Positions 14,616-22,916 of a stretch of 64,000 nucleotides of DNA are shown here, piece after piece. The position numbers were made by a program, and so were the translations under genes. The DNA is from Solilutibacter pythonis (lineage in GTDB: Bacteria > Pseudomonadota > Gammaproteobacteria > Xanthomonadales > Xanthomonadaceae). How positions within the stretch are numbered: position 1 is the first letter of the stretch; every line of letters starts with the position of its first letter. Under the pieces are notes generated by a model. It had not been told where the DNA came from. It ran no database searches and saw nothing but the letters and a program-made list of their open reading frames with translations. The DNA lies in NCBI RefSeq assembly GCF_003697345.1, contig NZ_RFLY01000015.1, positions 1 to 64,000 on the forward strand. Direction: 5' to 3'.

Positions 14616-16979
14616 TCAGAACTTGACGCTGGCGCTGATGCCGTACAGGCGCGGGTTGCCCGGCACGAAGGTCGGCGTGCCGAACAGGCGGCCGGTGTTG
14701 CCGGCGTCGATCAGGTATTTCTCGCCGTTGAGGTTGTTGCCCCACAGGCCGATGTCCCAGCGGCCATCGTCGAAGCGCAGGCCGAGGCGTAGGTTGAGCA
14801 GGCCGTAGGCGTCCTGCGAGAGCGCCTCGCTGTTGTCGTCCTCGAAATAGACCTTCGATTGCCAGGTGTAGGACGGGCGCAGGTAGAAGCTGCCGCGGCC
14901 GAACGGCACTTCCCAGTCCAGCCCCACCGAGCCGGAACGGTCCGGGGTCAGGCGGAAGCGGTTGCCGGCGTAGGCTTGCGGGTTGCCGTTGTCGTCGCGC
15001 TCGTCGAAGCGGGCATCGAGCCAGGCGAAGTTGGCGAAGGCGGTCAGGCCCTCCAGCAGACGGCCATGCAGGGCCAGTTCGACGCCTCTGGCGGTGGCGT
15101 TGCCGGCATTGGTCGGCACGAACGGCGGGATCGCCCCGGCCGGGTTGGGGCGCAGCGTCTGGAAGTTGGAATAGGCGTAGCGGAACGCGGTGACGTCGTA
15201 CACGAAGCGTTCCTGGTTCAGCGCGCCTTTCAGGCCGATTTCGACGCTGTTGACGATTTCCGCCGGCAGGGTTTCGTTGCCCTGCGGCGTGACGTTGAGC
15301 ACTTCCGGGCGGCGGCCGCGCGCCCAACTGCCGTACACCGCCAGCGCCGGGCCGAAGGTGTAGTGGGCGGCGAGGCGGCCAACCAGGGCGTCGAACTTGC
15401 CGTTGTCGCCAAGGCGGCCGTTGGTGGCCAGGTTGAGGATGTTGCGGCTGCCCGGCCTCGGCGTGCCGGTGCCGAGGCCGCCCAGCAACGAGGGCGCGTT
15501 GCCCGGGAAGCCCTGGTAGCCGGCACCGATGTTCTCGCGGGTCCAGCGCACGCCGGCGGTGAGGTCGAAGCGGTCGGTGATCGACCAGGTGCCATCGGCG
15601 AACACGTCCCAGGCGGTGGTGCTGCCGTCGTTGGCGAAGGACTCGGTGTGGCGCGGGTTCAGTGCCAGGCCCGGCGGCAACATCGCGCCCAGGCCCAGGA
15701 AGGGCGTGCCGTCCGGGTTCAGCACCGGCGGCTTGGGAAAGAGCACGCCCGGCGGCAGCGCGCCCATTAGCCACATCAGTTGCGAGACCTGGGTGCGGAT
15801 GCCGGTGTCCTGCATCAGGAGCGTCAGCAGGCTGCGCTCGTCGGTGGTGAAGTCGACGCGCTGCGAGCCTTCCTCGCGGAACCAGCCGGCGCCGAAAAAG
15901 CCGGCGAAGCGGCCGCCGTTATCGAAGTTGACGCGCAGCTCGTGGCTCCACTGGCGGCCCTCGGCGATTTCGGCGAACTCCAGCGCCGGCAACTGCGAGC
16001 CATCGGCATCGAACTGCTCGGTGGAGCGGAAGCCATGCCAGCCGCTGGTGGTGTTGATGCTCCAGTGGTCGTTCAGGTGGAACTGACCGAGCACGGTGGC
16101 GCCATAGACCTTGCGCTCCAGGCCCAGTTGCTCGCTGCGGTTCAAGTCGGCGCGGCCCCACGGATCGGTGCCGCCCTCGCGGGTGGGAATGGTGCCGCTG
16201 CGAAAGGCGGTGCCCGGCGGGCGGTCCTGCTGGTAGTTGAGGATCAGGTCCATGCGTCCGGCATCGCCGAATTGCATGCCCAGACTGCCGCGCAGCGCGG
16301 AGGTGTCCTTGCCGCCCAGCTTGCCGCCGCTCAGGTTCTCGTAGGCGCCATCGCGCGATTCGCGGGAAAAGGCGACGCGGCCAAACAGCCCTTCCGGTTG
16401 CAGGCTGGCATTGAAATAGCCTTCAATCAGACGCTGGTTGTGATTGCCCACGCCGATCCGCACCCGGCCGCTGTTCTCGTCGCGGGCCTTGTTCTGGATC
16501 AGGTGCACGGCGCCTATCTCGGCGGCGCGGCCGAACAGCGTGCCCTGCGGCCCGCGCAGCACTTCCACCCGCTCCATGTCGAACAGCTCGACCGAAGCGC
16601 CGCGTGAGCGGCTGAGCGAAACGCCATCCTGGAAGATCGAGACGCGCGCCGGTTCGTTGGCCGCGCCGCTGTCGGAGGTGATGCCGCGAATCACGAAGCC
16701 CGGGTTGTTGGGGCTTTGCTCCTGCACTTGCAGGCCGGGCACGTAGCCGGCCAGGTCGCCCAAGCCGCTGACGCCGAGCTTCTGGATGAACTCGCCGGAA
16801 TAAGCGGTCATCGCGATCGGTACTTCCTGAACCTGCTGTTCGCGCTTCTGCGCGGTGACGGTGATGCGGTCGAGGGTGTCCGCGGCAGCGTCGTGGCCGT
16901 CCGCGGGCCGGGCATGGGCGGGCAGGATGGTGGCGGCAAGGGCGAGCGTGAGCGCATGGCTGAGGCGATGGCGTTGCAT
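14616..16979 (-). CDS. TonB-dependent receptor, 787 aa
   Basis: This is an outer-membrane TonB-gated receptor of the CirA/Oar-like class without the siderophore FCT signature. After a short signal peptide (LTLALAATILPAHA) come the TonB-box region DRITVTAQKREQQVQEVPIA and the plug (LGDLAGYVPGLQVQ, FVIRGITSDSG, VEVLRGPQGTLFGR). The ~600-residue barrel ends in LYGISASVKF. The TVTAQKREQ...QEVPI motif is typical of receptors for nutrients other than classical siderophores. It is transcribed divergently from a PhoD-like phosphatase gene (17130), which suggests an organophosphate or related ligand, by context only. Three perfect 10-bp repeats lie 31-60 bp upstream of its start. Confidence 0.93.
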   Translation of the reverse strand: MQRHRLSHALTLALAATILPAHARPADGHDAAADTLDRITVTAQKREQQVQEVPIAMTAYSGEFIQKLGVSGLGDLAGYVPGLQVQEQSPNNPGFVIRGITSDSGAANEPARVSIFQDGVSLSRSRGASVELFDMERVEVLRGPQGTLFGRAAEIGAVHLIQNKARDENSGRVRIGVGNHNQRLIEGYFNASLQPEGLFGRVAFSRESRDGAYENLSGGKLGGKDTSALRGSLGMQFGDAGRMDLILNYQQDRPPGTAFRSGTIPTREGGTDPWGRADLNRSEQLGLERKVYGATVLGQFHLNDHWSINTTSGWHGFRSTEQFDADGSQLPALEFAEIAEGRQWSHELRVNFDNGGRFAGFFGAGWFREEGSQRVDFTTDERSLLTLLMQDTGIRTQVSQLMWLMGALPPGVLFPKPPVLNPDGTPFLGLGAMLPPGLALNPRHTESFANDGSTTAWDVFADGTWSITDRFDLTAGVRWTRENIGAGYQGFPGNAPSLLGGLGTGTPRPGSRNILNLATNGRLGDNGKFDALVGRLAAHYTFGPALAVYGSWARGRRPEVLNVTPQGNETLPAEIVNSVEIGLKGALNQERFVYDVTAFRYAYSNFQTLRPNPAGAIPPFVPTNAGNATARGVELALHGRLLEGLTAFANFAWLDARFDERDDNGNPQAYAGNRFRLTPDRSGSVGLDWEVPFGRGSFYLRPSYTWQSKVYFEDDNSEALSQDAYGLLNLRLGLRFDDGRWDIGLWGNNLNGEKYLIDAGNTGRLFGTPTFVPGNPRLYGISASVKF

Positions 16980-17009
16980 GGCGGTTCCAGTGGAGGGGTG
17001 GGGGGCCGT

Positions 17010-17039
17010 ATCCGGCGTGATCCGGCGTGATCCGGCGTG
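17010..17039. repeat. Three perfect tandem copies of a 10-bp unit
   Basis: ATCCGGCGTG occurs at 17010-17019, 17020-17029 and 17030-17039. The array sits in the 150-bp divergent promoter region, 31-60 bp upstream of the TonB receptor start. A 10-bp period places each copy on the same face of the helix, which would suit cooperative regulator binding; it could equally be a slippage-prone simple repeat. Confidence 0.9.
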
Positions 17040-17129
17040 GACGATTCAGTCGCGTATGGTGTGGAGTGAAGATTTCGTCGATATGACGCCGCGCCATGCG
17101 TCACGGTACGGTCATCGTCGTCGCCCAAG

Positions 17130-19325
17130 ATGCGCGCTTTCCGCCTGAGGCCTGCCTTGGATACGCCACAGCCCGCACGCCGCCGATTCCTCAAGACGCT
17201 CGCCGTGGCCGCCGCCGCGACACCGTTCGCCGCCGCCTGGCCGCTTCCCGGCCATGCGCGCGCGGACGCCACGGCCGCGCGTCGCGCGGGGCTGCGGCAT
17301 TTCCCGCAATCCCTGGCCTCGGGCGATCCACGACCGGATCGGGTATTGCTGTGGACGCGCGCGCCGGCCGTCGACGGAGGCGATGTCGCCGTGCGCTTGC
17401 AGGTCGCCGACGATCCCGGCTTCGCCCGCCTGCGCGTCGAGCGCGAACTGCTGGCCGAGGCCGCCGCCGACCATTGCCTGCGCGTGCGCGTCACCGGCCT
17501 GGCGCCTGGCCGCGCCTACCACTATCGCTTCCTGCGCCAGGTCGATGGCGAATGGATCGGCTCGCCGCCCGGCCTGACCCGCACCGCCCCGGCCGGGGAT
17601 GTCGCCGCGCCGGCGCGTTTCGCCGTGCTGTCCTGCCAGGACTACGGCGGGCGCTGGTACAACAGCCTGTTGCCGCTGCTCGAAGACACCCCGGATTTCC
17701 TGCTCCATCTCGGCGATTTCATCTACGAGACCGTCGGCGACCCGCGCTTCCAGTCCGGCGACGGCGCGCGCGCGATCCGTTTCGACGACGTTGCCGGCGC
17801 GCTGGTGATGGGCGAAGGCGCTTCGCGCTTTCTCGCCGCCCGCAGCCTGGACAATTATCGCCAGTTGCATCGCACCTTCCGCGGCGATGACGTGCTGCAA
17901 CGGCTGCTGGAGCGCGCGCCGCTCGTCGCCATCTGGGACGACCACGAGTTTTCCGACGATTGCTGGGGCGAGCGCGCCACCTATCTCGACGGCCGTCGCG
18001 ACGAAGCCGACCGCCAGCGTCGTCGCCACGCCGAGCAGGCGTATTTCGAATACATGCCGGTGGATGTCGAGATCGGCGCGATCGACGCCAACGGCCAGTC
18101 GCGCATCGACACGGCCCGGCTGTATCCGCGCACCGAACTCTGGCGCGAGTTGCGCTGGGGCCGCGACGTGCAGCTCCTGCTCACCGATTACCGCAGCCAC
18201 CGCCCCGACCACGCTATCCCGGAGGACGCCTTCCCCGGCGCGCTGGTCCATGACGCCGATGCCATCGCCCGCCTGCTGCCGGCCAGCGGCTTCGACCCGC
18301 GACTCGCCGGCGCGCAGCTATTGCCCTACCTCGATCTGGACGAAGAGCGTTGGCGTCCGCTGAAAACGCCATTGAAGCGCGCGCTGAACCGGGGCTACCG
18401 CGATGCCGGGCTAGACCGACGTGAAGCCGCCCGCCGCGCCGCCGCCGCCGCGCGGGGCAAGATCGCACTGCATGTCCTGCGCGAAGTGCTGGCCCGCTAC
18501 AACGCCGCCGTGCCGCGCCTGTTGCGGGTCGAGCCGCCACCGGTCGAGGGCGAATATCCGCGCGGCCTGCCGTGGTTGGCGCTGGGCAAGACCACGCTGT
18601 TTGGCGAGGTGGGCAGCCGCTACCTGGTGGTGAAGGACGCCTTCGACCTGTTGCAGGCACTGCGTGCGGCCGAGTCGCCGGTGCCCTCGGCCTATGGCAA
18701 AGCGCAGGCGGCGTGGCTCGGCGCGGCGATCGCCCGGCCCGCGCCGCGCTGGCGGCTCCTGGCGAATTCGGTGACGATGGCGCCGATGGTGCTGGATCTC
18801 GCCGATCCCGCGCTCGGCGCGCCGGCGCTGATGCGGCGCAAGTTCTACCTCAACATCGATCAGTGGGACGGCTTCGGCCGCGAGCGCGACGGCTGGATCG
18901 AGGCATTGGACGCCGGCGGCGGCGCGGTGGTGTTCTCCGGCGACATCCATGCCGGCTTCGTCACGCGGCTGGGCCGGCGCACGCTGGAATTCACCACCCC
19001 GGCGGTGTCGTCCACGCCGCTGTACGACATGTTGCTGACCAGCGCGCGCCGCGACCCCGCCAATGCCGAGGCGGGCACCCGGCTGGCGGAGCACCTGGAG
19101 CGCTTGCTGCGCCAGGGCGAGGCGCGCATCGAGCACGTCCAGACCCGCCGCCACGGCCATTTGCGCGTCGAGATCGCCGGCGATCTGCTGCGCGCGCGCT
19201 TCGTCGAACTGCCTTCCGCCGTTTGCCGCGAGCGTCGCTACGACGACCCGGCCGGCGTGCGCGGACAGACGCGGGAAACCGCCTTCGTCATCGATGCCCG
19301 CGACTACCGGCTGCGCCGGGCCTGA
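17130..19325 (+). CDS. phoD: PhoD-like alkaline phosphatase/phosphodiesterase, Tat-exported, 731 aa
   Basis: A twin-arginine signal (ARRRFLKTLAVAAAATPFAAA) is followed by the PhoD N-terminal beta domain (LASGDPRPDRVLLWTRAP) and the metallophosphatase core. Core motifs are FAVLSCQDYGGRWYN, FLLHLGDFIYE, AIWDDHEFSDDCWG and VVFSGDIHAGF, which supply the Asp, His and Asn ligands for Fe/Ca. PhoD enzymes hydrolyse phosphate mono- and diesters in the periplasm or outside the cell. At 731 residues it is longer than classical PhoD (~550-580), mainly from inserts in the catalytic domain. A TTG ten codons downstream (LDTPQPARRRF) is an alternative start. Divergent to the TonB receptor. Confidence 0.9.
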   Translation: MRAFRLRPALDTPQPARRRFLKTLAVAAAATPFAAAWPLPGHARADATAARRAGLRHFPQSLASGDPRPDRVLLWTRAPAVDGGDVAVRLQVADDPGFARLRVERELLAEAAADHCLRVRVTGLAPGRAYHYRFLRQVDGEWIGSPPGLTRTAPAGDVAAPARFAVLSCQDYGGRWYNSLLPLLEDTPDFLLHLGDFIYETVGDPRFQSGDGARAIRFDDVAGALVMGEGASRFLAARSLDNYRQLHRTFRGDDVLQRLLERAPLVAIWDDHEFSDDCWGERATYLDGRRDEADRQRRRHAEQAYFEYMPVDVEIGAIDANGQSRIDTARLYPRTELWRELRWGRDVQLLLTDYRSHRPDHAIPEDAFPGALVHDADAIARLLPASGFDPRLAGAQLLPYLDLDEERWRPLKTPLKRALNRGYRDAGLDRREAARRAAAAARGKIALHVLREVLARYNAAVPRLLRVEPPPVEGEYPRGLPWLALGKTTLFGEVGSRYLVVKDAFDLLQALRAAESPVPSAYGKAQAAWLGAAIARPAPRWRLLANSVTMAPMVLDLADPALGAPALMRRKFYLNIDQWDGFGRERDGWIEALDAGGGAVVFSGDIHAGFVTRLGRRTLEFTTPAVSSTPLYDMLLTSARRDPANAEAGTRLAEHLERLLRQGEARIEHVQTRRHGHLRVEIAGDLLRARFVELPSAVCRERRYDDPAGVRGQTRETAFVIDARDYRLRRA

Positions 19326-19328
19326 GCC

Positions 19329-19742
19329 TCAGCGCGACCACCAGCCGGCCAGCGTCACCGCCGCCGCCTGGATGGCCAGATCGAATGGCTCCAACCGCAG
19401 CTTGGCCAGCGTCCAGACGAATCCGCCGCCCATTTTCGGGATCGATTCCCACGGCAGCAGGCCGAGCTGGGCGCCGACATCGCTGGCCAGCAGCCACCAC
19501 TGGGCGAGGGCGATGGCGAGCGCCGTGGCCAGCATCGCCTGCGCGGCGCGCCAGGGGCCGGGCCTGAGCCGCGCCATTCGCGCCAGCCACACGATGTCGA
19601 GCGTGGCGATGAAGGCGAACAGGCTGGACCAGATGTTGAGCGCGAACGAAGCCAGCACCCAGATCGCCGCCGAGCCGGCCGCGCCCATCGCCAGCAGGGC
19701 CAGGCCGGGAAGGGAGGCGATGGGGAGGGGACGTGGCGGCAT
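19329..19742 (-). CDS. Hypothetical integral membrane protein, 137 aa
   Basis: The product has four hydrophobic segments (LPGLALLAMGAAGSAAIWVL; NIWSSLFAFIATLDIVWLA; AAQAMLATALAIALAQWWLL; the C-terminal PFDLAIQAAAVTLAGWW) and short loops. I do not recognise a family. I start at the ATG at 19740-19742 (MPPRPLPIASLPG); an in-frame ATG at 19775 would add 11 residues. It ends 3 bp after the stop of the convergent phoD-like gene, leaving no room for a separate terminator. Confidence 0.7.
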   Translation of the reverse strand: MPPRPLPIASLPGLALLAMGAAGSAAIWVLASFALNIWSSLFAFIATLDIVWLARMARLRPGPWRAAQAMLATALAIALAQWWLLASDVGAQLGLLPWESIPKMGGGFVWTLAKLRLEPFDLAIQAAAVTLAGWWSR

Positions 19743-19822
19743 GTGCGGACTTCGGGGAGACAAGCCGTACAGCATAACCGCCGCCGGCGATACACTATGC
19801 GGCCCCCGCGTTCCGAACCCCC

Positions 19823-20374
19823 ATGTATTCCCGCAGCAGCGAACCCGTGCGCTTCGAGCGCGATTGTCCCGTCGTCCTCGTCCCCTCCGGCGAGGCGGTC
19901 ACGATGCCGGCCGGCAGCATCGGCTACATCACCCAGGCGCTGGGCGGCAGCTTCACCGTGTTTGTCGAAGGCAATCTGATGCGGGTGGCCGGCAAGGACG
20001 CCGACGCCATCGGCAAGGAGCCGCCGCTGCCCATCGAACTGCCCGAGGGCGCCGGCGACGAGGACGTGGAGCAACTGGTCTGGCGCCAGTTGCGCACCAT
20101 CTTCGACCCCGAGATACCGATCAACGTGGTCGAACTGGGCCTGGTCTACGAGGCCAACCTGCGTCGCCGCGATGACGGCCAGCGCGAGGTCGAAGTGAAG
20201 ATGACCCTGACCGCGCCCGGCTGCGGCATGGGCGACATCCTGGTCAGCGACGTGCGCGACAAGCTGGAGATGATCCCGACGATCGCCATGGCCGATGTCG
20301 AACTGGTGTTCGATCCGCCGTGGAACCGCAGCATGATGAGCGAGGCCGCGCGGCTCGAAACCGGGATGCTGTGA
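19823..20374 (+). CDS. sufT: Fe-S cluster assembly protein SufT, 183 aa
   Basis: SufT proteins carry a DUF59/MIP18 domain and help mature Fe-S proteins in the cytoplasm. The N-terminal ~75 residues are the SufT-specific region (VVLVPSGEAVTMPAGSIGYITQALGG). The DUF59 domain follows (LRTIFDPEIPINVVELGLVYE, VKMTLTAPGCGMGDILVSDVR), including the conserved Cys in TAPGCGMG. The length is typical. It stands alone, outside the suf operon, which is not in this window. Confidence 0.92.
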   Translation: MYSRSSEPVRFERDCPVVLVPSGEAVTMPAGSIGYITQALGGSFTVFVEGNLMRVAGKDADAIGKEPPLPIELPEGAGDEDVEQLVWRQLRTIFDPEIPINVVELGLVYEANLRRRDDGQREVEVKMTLTAPGCGMGDILVSDVRDKLEMIPTIAMADVELVFDPPWNRSMMSEAARLETGML

Positions 20375-20460
20375 GCCCCGGGCGCTGACTTCCGTCATCC
20401 GCGCTTGCCGATCGGCCGGGCCGCGGTGAAGATGGCCCCATCTCCCCCGGTGTCCCTTCC

Positions 20461-21405
20461 ATGAATCTGTCGCGTTCCTGCGCGGTCGCGGCCTGTGCCG
20501 TGCTCGTCTCCGCCTGTGCCCATACGGCCGCGCCACCGTCATCGCCCATGCCGCTGCCGGGTATCAGCGGCATGGCGCCGATGAGCGACGGCCGCTACCT
20601 GGTGGTGATCGACACCAAGGCCTATTCCGACGACCTCCGCTTCGGCGCGCTGGACGCGGTGGCTAAAGGCGGCAGCCGCTTCCAGCCGCTGCCGGCGCAA
20701 GGCTGGGCCAAGGTCGGCGGCAAGTCCAACGACCTGGAGGCGGTTTGCGCTCTGCAAGGTCGCGACGACGAATTCCTGGCCGCCGAGAGCAGCTATCGCG
20801 ATGCCGAGTACGGCCGCGTCTTCCACCTGCGCGTGCGTGCCGGCCGGGTGGAATTGCTGAAGGCGCTGGCCCTGCCGAGCGAGCGCAGCAACGGCAAGGA
20901 CAAAATGGGGTACGAGGGCTTGGCCTGCGCGCGCATCGAGGGCGAGCGCCACCTGCTGGTGCTGGGCGAGCGCGGCGGCTCGCCGCTCCGCCCGCATGGC
21001 AGCCTGCGCCTGGGCGAGTTCGATGCCGGCCGCGGCGCATTGACGTGGCGCGGCGGGGAAACGCGATTGCACACGCCCGGCCACTGGCGCCAGGCGTCGT
21101 CGCATCGCGACATCGCCGATTTGTACGTGGATGGCGAAGGTGCGCTGTGGGCGGTGGCCGCCAGCGACCCCGACGAGTACGGCCCGTTCCGTTCGCTGGT
21201 CTGGCGGGTGGGCGTGCTAGACGTGCGCAATGCGGCCGATCCGCTGCGGCTCGTCCCCGGGCATGAGCCGAGTTGGATCATCGACGGCTTCAAGGTCGAA
21301 GCGCTTTCCGCCCCCGACCCGCACATTCCCGGCAGCGTGCTGTCGATCGGCAGCGAGGACGAGAAACTGGGCGGCGCTTGGCGCTCGCTCGGCCCGGCCA
21401 ACTGA
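20461..21405 (+). CDS. Lipoprotein of unknown function, possible beta-propeller, 314 aa
   Basis: A type II signal with lipobox LVSAC (Cys at residue 19) anchors the protein to a membrane. The mature part contains repeated short strands with turns such as NDLEAVCAL, YEGLACARIEGERHLLVLGERGG and IADLYVDGEGALWAVAASD. Each resembles blades of SdiA-regulated or phytase-like esterase beta-propellers (L-E-G/A motifs). No catalytic residues are clear. It sits alone between sufT and a convergent asparaginase-domain gene. Confidence 0.75.
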   Translation: MNLSRSCAVAACAVLVSACAHTAAPPSSPMPLPGISGMAPMSDGRYLVVIDTKAYSDDLRFGALDAVAKGGSRFQPLPAQGWAKVGGKSNDLEAVCALQGRDDEFLAAESSYRDAEYGRVFHLRVRAGRVELLKALALPSERSNGKDKMGYEGLACARIEGERHLLVLGERGGSPLRPHGSLRLGEFDAGRGALTWRGGETRLHTPGHWRQASSHRDIADLYVDGEGALWAVAASDPDEYGPFRSLVWRVGVLDVRNAADPLRLVPGHEPSWIIDGFKVEALSAPDPHIPGSVLSIGSEDEKLGGAWRSLGPAN

Positions 21406-21409
21406 GGGC

Positions 21410-21895
21410 TCAGCGCGCCTCGAAGCGATTGGCCTCGACGTTCTTGCGCACCTTCTCCGGGTCCCAGATGCGCCCGTTCATGGCGATGTAGACGCCGGCC
21501 GGCAGCGATTGCGCCGCGCCCACCGCGCAGCCGATGTTGAACTCGGCATCGCTGCCCTCGAAGCGCGCCGGGTTGAGCGCGCCGGTCAGCACGATGGTCT
21601 TGTCCTCGATCTTCGCCAGCACCTTGGCGGTCTCCACCATCGAATCGGTGCCATGCGTCACCAGCACGCAGCGCTCGGACTGGGCGGCGATGGTGGCGCG
21701 TAGCAATTCGCGGTCGCCCTCGTCGATGAACAGCGAATCCTTGCGCAGGAGCGGGATGACGTGGAAGCGGAAGGCGACCCCGAGATCGCCGAGGATCTTG
21801 CCGATCTGCGGCTCGCCCACCTGGTAGTCGGACTTGGCATCGAAATACACCTTGTCGATGGTGCCGCCGGTGGTGACGATGAGCAGGTCTTCCAT
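21410..21895 (-). CDS. Asparaginase N-terminal-domain protein, 161 aa
   Basis: The protein contains only the N-terminal catalytic domain of L-asparaginase. Both Thr sites are present: LLIVTTGGTIDK at the start and VLVTHGTDSMVETA in the middle. TIVLTGALNPARFEGSDAEFN follows. The Lys that normally completes the second triad is not evident at TGALNP, and the ~150-residue C-terminal domain is missing. Stand-alone proteins of this size are known in gammaproteobacteria, so this is likely a natural short form rather than a broken gene. The start is the ATG at 21893-21895. It follows the DUF2069 gene on the same strand by 47 bp. Confidence 0.82.
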   Translation of the reverse strand: MEDLLIVTTGGTIDKVYFDAKSDYQVGEPQIGKILGDLGVAFRFHVIPLLRKDSLFIDEGDRELLRATIAAQSERCVLVTHGTDSMVETAKVLAKIEDKTIVLTGALNPARFEGSDAEFNIGCAVGAAQSLPAGVYIAMNGRIWDPEKVRKNVEANRFEAR

Positions 21896-21942
21896 TGCGA
21901 GGATCCTTGGCGAGTGAGGCGGGAATTGTAGTGCGATGGCGT

Positions 21943-22275
21943 TCACGCGCCCGGCTTGGGGCCGAACTTCGCCATGAGGCCGGCCCAACTGCCGGCCAGG
22001 ATGATCGCCACCGCCACCACGGCGATGCCGAGCGCATAGGCGCGCGCGTGGCCGGCCATCGTCCATGACTCCATCACCCCGTAGGAAAACCAGCCGAGGG
22101 CGAACACGCTGGCCCAGAACGGCGCGCTGCGCATCCCGAGCAGGATGGCGGCCGCCAGCAATGCCGGTGGCAGCGAGGCGAAGGCCAGCGTGACCGGCTG
22201 GCCGCGGAAACCGAGCGCGAACAGCGCCGCCAGCGCGATCAGGGCGACGACCAGCAGCCGGTGCGCGCCGCTCAT
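21943..22275 (-). CDS. DUF2069 integral membrane protein, 110 aa
   Basis: Four hydrophobic helices span most of the protein (LLVVALIALAALFALGF, LAFASLPPALLAAAILLGM, FWASVFALGWFSYGVMESW, AYALGIAVVAVAIILAGSW). The central FWASVFALGWFSYGVMESW with its aromatic residues is typical of DUF2069. Its start overlaps the wrbA stop by 4 bp, and wrbA-DUF2069 pairing is a common gammaproteobacterial arrangement. Function unknown. Confidence 0.85.
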   Translation of the reverse strand: MSGAHRLLVVALIALAALFALGFRGQPVTLAFASLPPALLAAAILLGMRSAPFWASVFALGWFSYGVMESWTMAGHARAYALGIAVVAVAIILAGSWAGLMAKFGPKPGA

Positions 22276-22865
22276 GCCGCCAGCTTCCGCGCGAGCGAAG
22301 CGAGGCGGCGCCCGAAGGCGCGCGCCAGTTGGGCTTCGTCGTCGCTCAGTGTGGGGTCGTCGTCGTCGCCGGCGACGTGGCTGGGTCCGTAGGGTGTGCC
22401 GCCGCCGATGGTGGTGGACAGGCGCGATTCGCTGAAGGGAATCCCGGCGATCACGCAGCCGTGATGCAGCAGTGGCACCATCATCGACAGCAGGGTGGAT
22501 TCCTGGCCGCCGTGCTGGGTGGCGGTGGAGGTGAAGGCCCCGGCGGGCTTGCCGATCAGGGTGCCGCTGGCCCATTCGCCGCCCAGGGTGTCTAGGAAAT
22601 GCTTGACTGGCGCGGCCATGTTGCCGAAGCGGGTGGGGCTGCCGAGCGCGAGGCCGGCGCATTCGCGTAGGTCGTCGTGCGAGACGTAGGGCGCGCCCGC
22701 CTCCGGTACCGGGGGCAAGGCGACTTCGGTTCGCGGCGCCACCGGCGGCACCGTGCGCAGCCGCGCCGACATGCCCTCGATCTCGCCGACGCCTCGGGCG
22801 ATCTGCCTTGCCAGCGCGGCCACCGAGCCGCCACGGCTGTAGTAGAGCACCAGGATTTCGCTCAT
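22272..22865 (-). CDS. wrbA: NAD(P)H:quinone oxidoreductase WrbA, 197 aa
   Basis: WrbA is a flavodoxin-like FMN enzyme reducing quinones by two electrons. The FMN phosphate loop is SEILVLYYSRGGSVAALA. The active region is GLALGSPTRFGNMAAPVKHFLD, and the TSTATQHGGQESTLLSMM and GTPYGPSHVAG segments are typical of WrbA. The start ATG at 22863-22865 is the family start. It lies head-to-head with the YihY gene across a 51-bp region. Confidence 0.95.
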   Translation of the reverse strand: MSEILVLYYSRGGSVAALARQIARGVGEIEGMSARLRTVPPVAPRTEVALPPVPEAGAPYVSHDDLRECAGLALGSPTRFGNMAAPVKHFLDTLGGEWASGTLIGKPAGAFTSTATQHGGQESTLLSMMVPLLHHGCVIAGIPFSESRLSTTIGGGTPYGPSHVAGDDDDPTLSDDEAQLARAFGRRLASLARKLAA

Positions 22866-22916
22866 CGTCGTGCGTTCCGCGCCAGGGCCGCACAGTGTAT
22901 GCGGTAGGCTTGCGCG

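Noticed and set aside
13780-15774. A 664-codon minus-strand frame spanning pntB and the TonB receptor
   Set aside because: It runs across two recognised genes and an intergenic terminator; the true minus-strand gene is the receptor in another frame.
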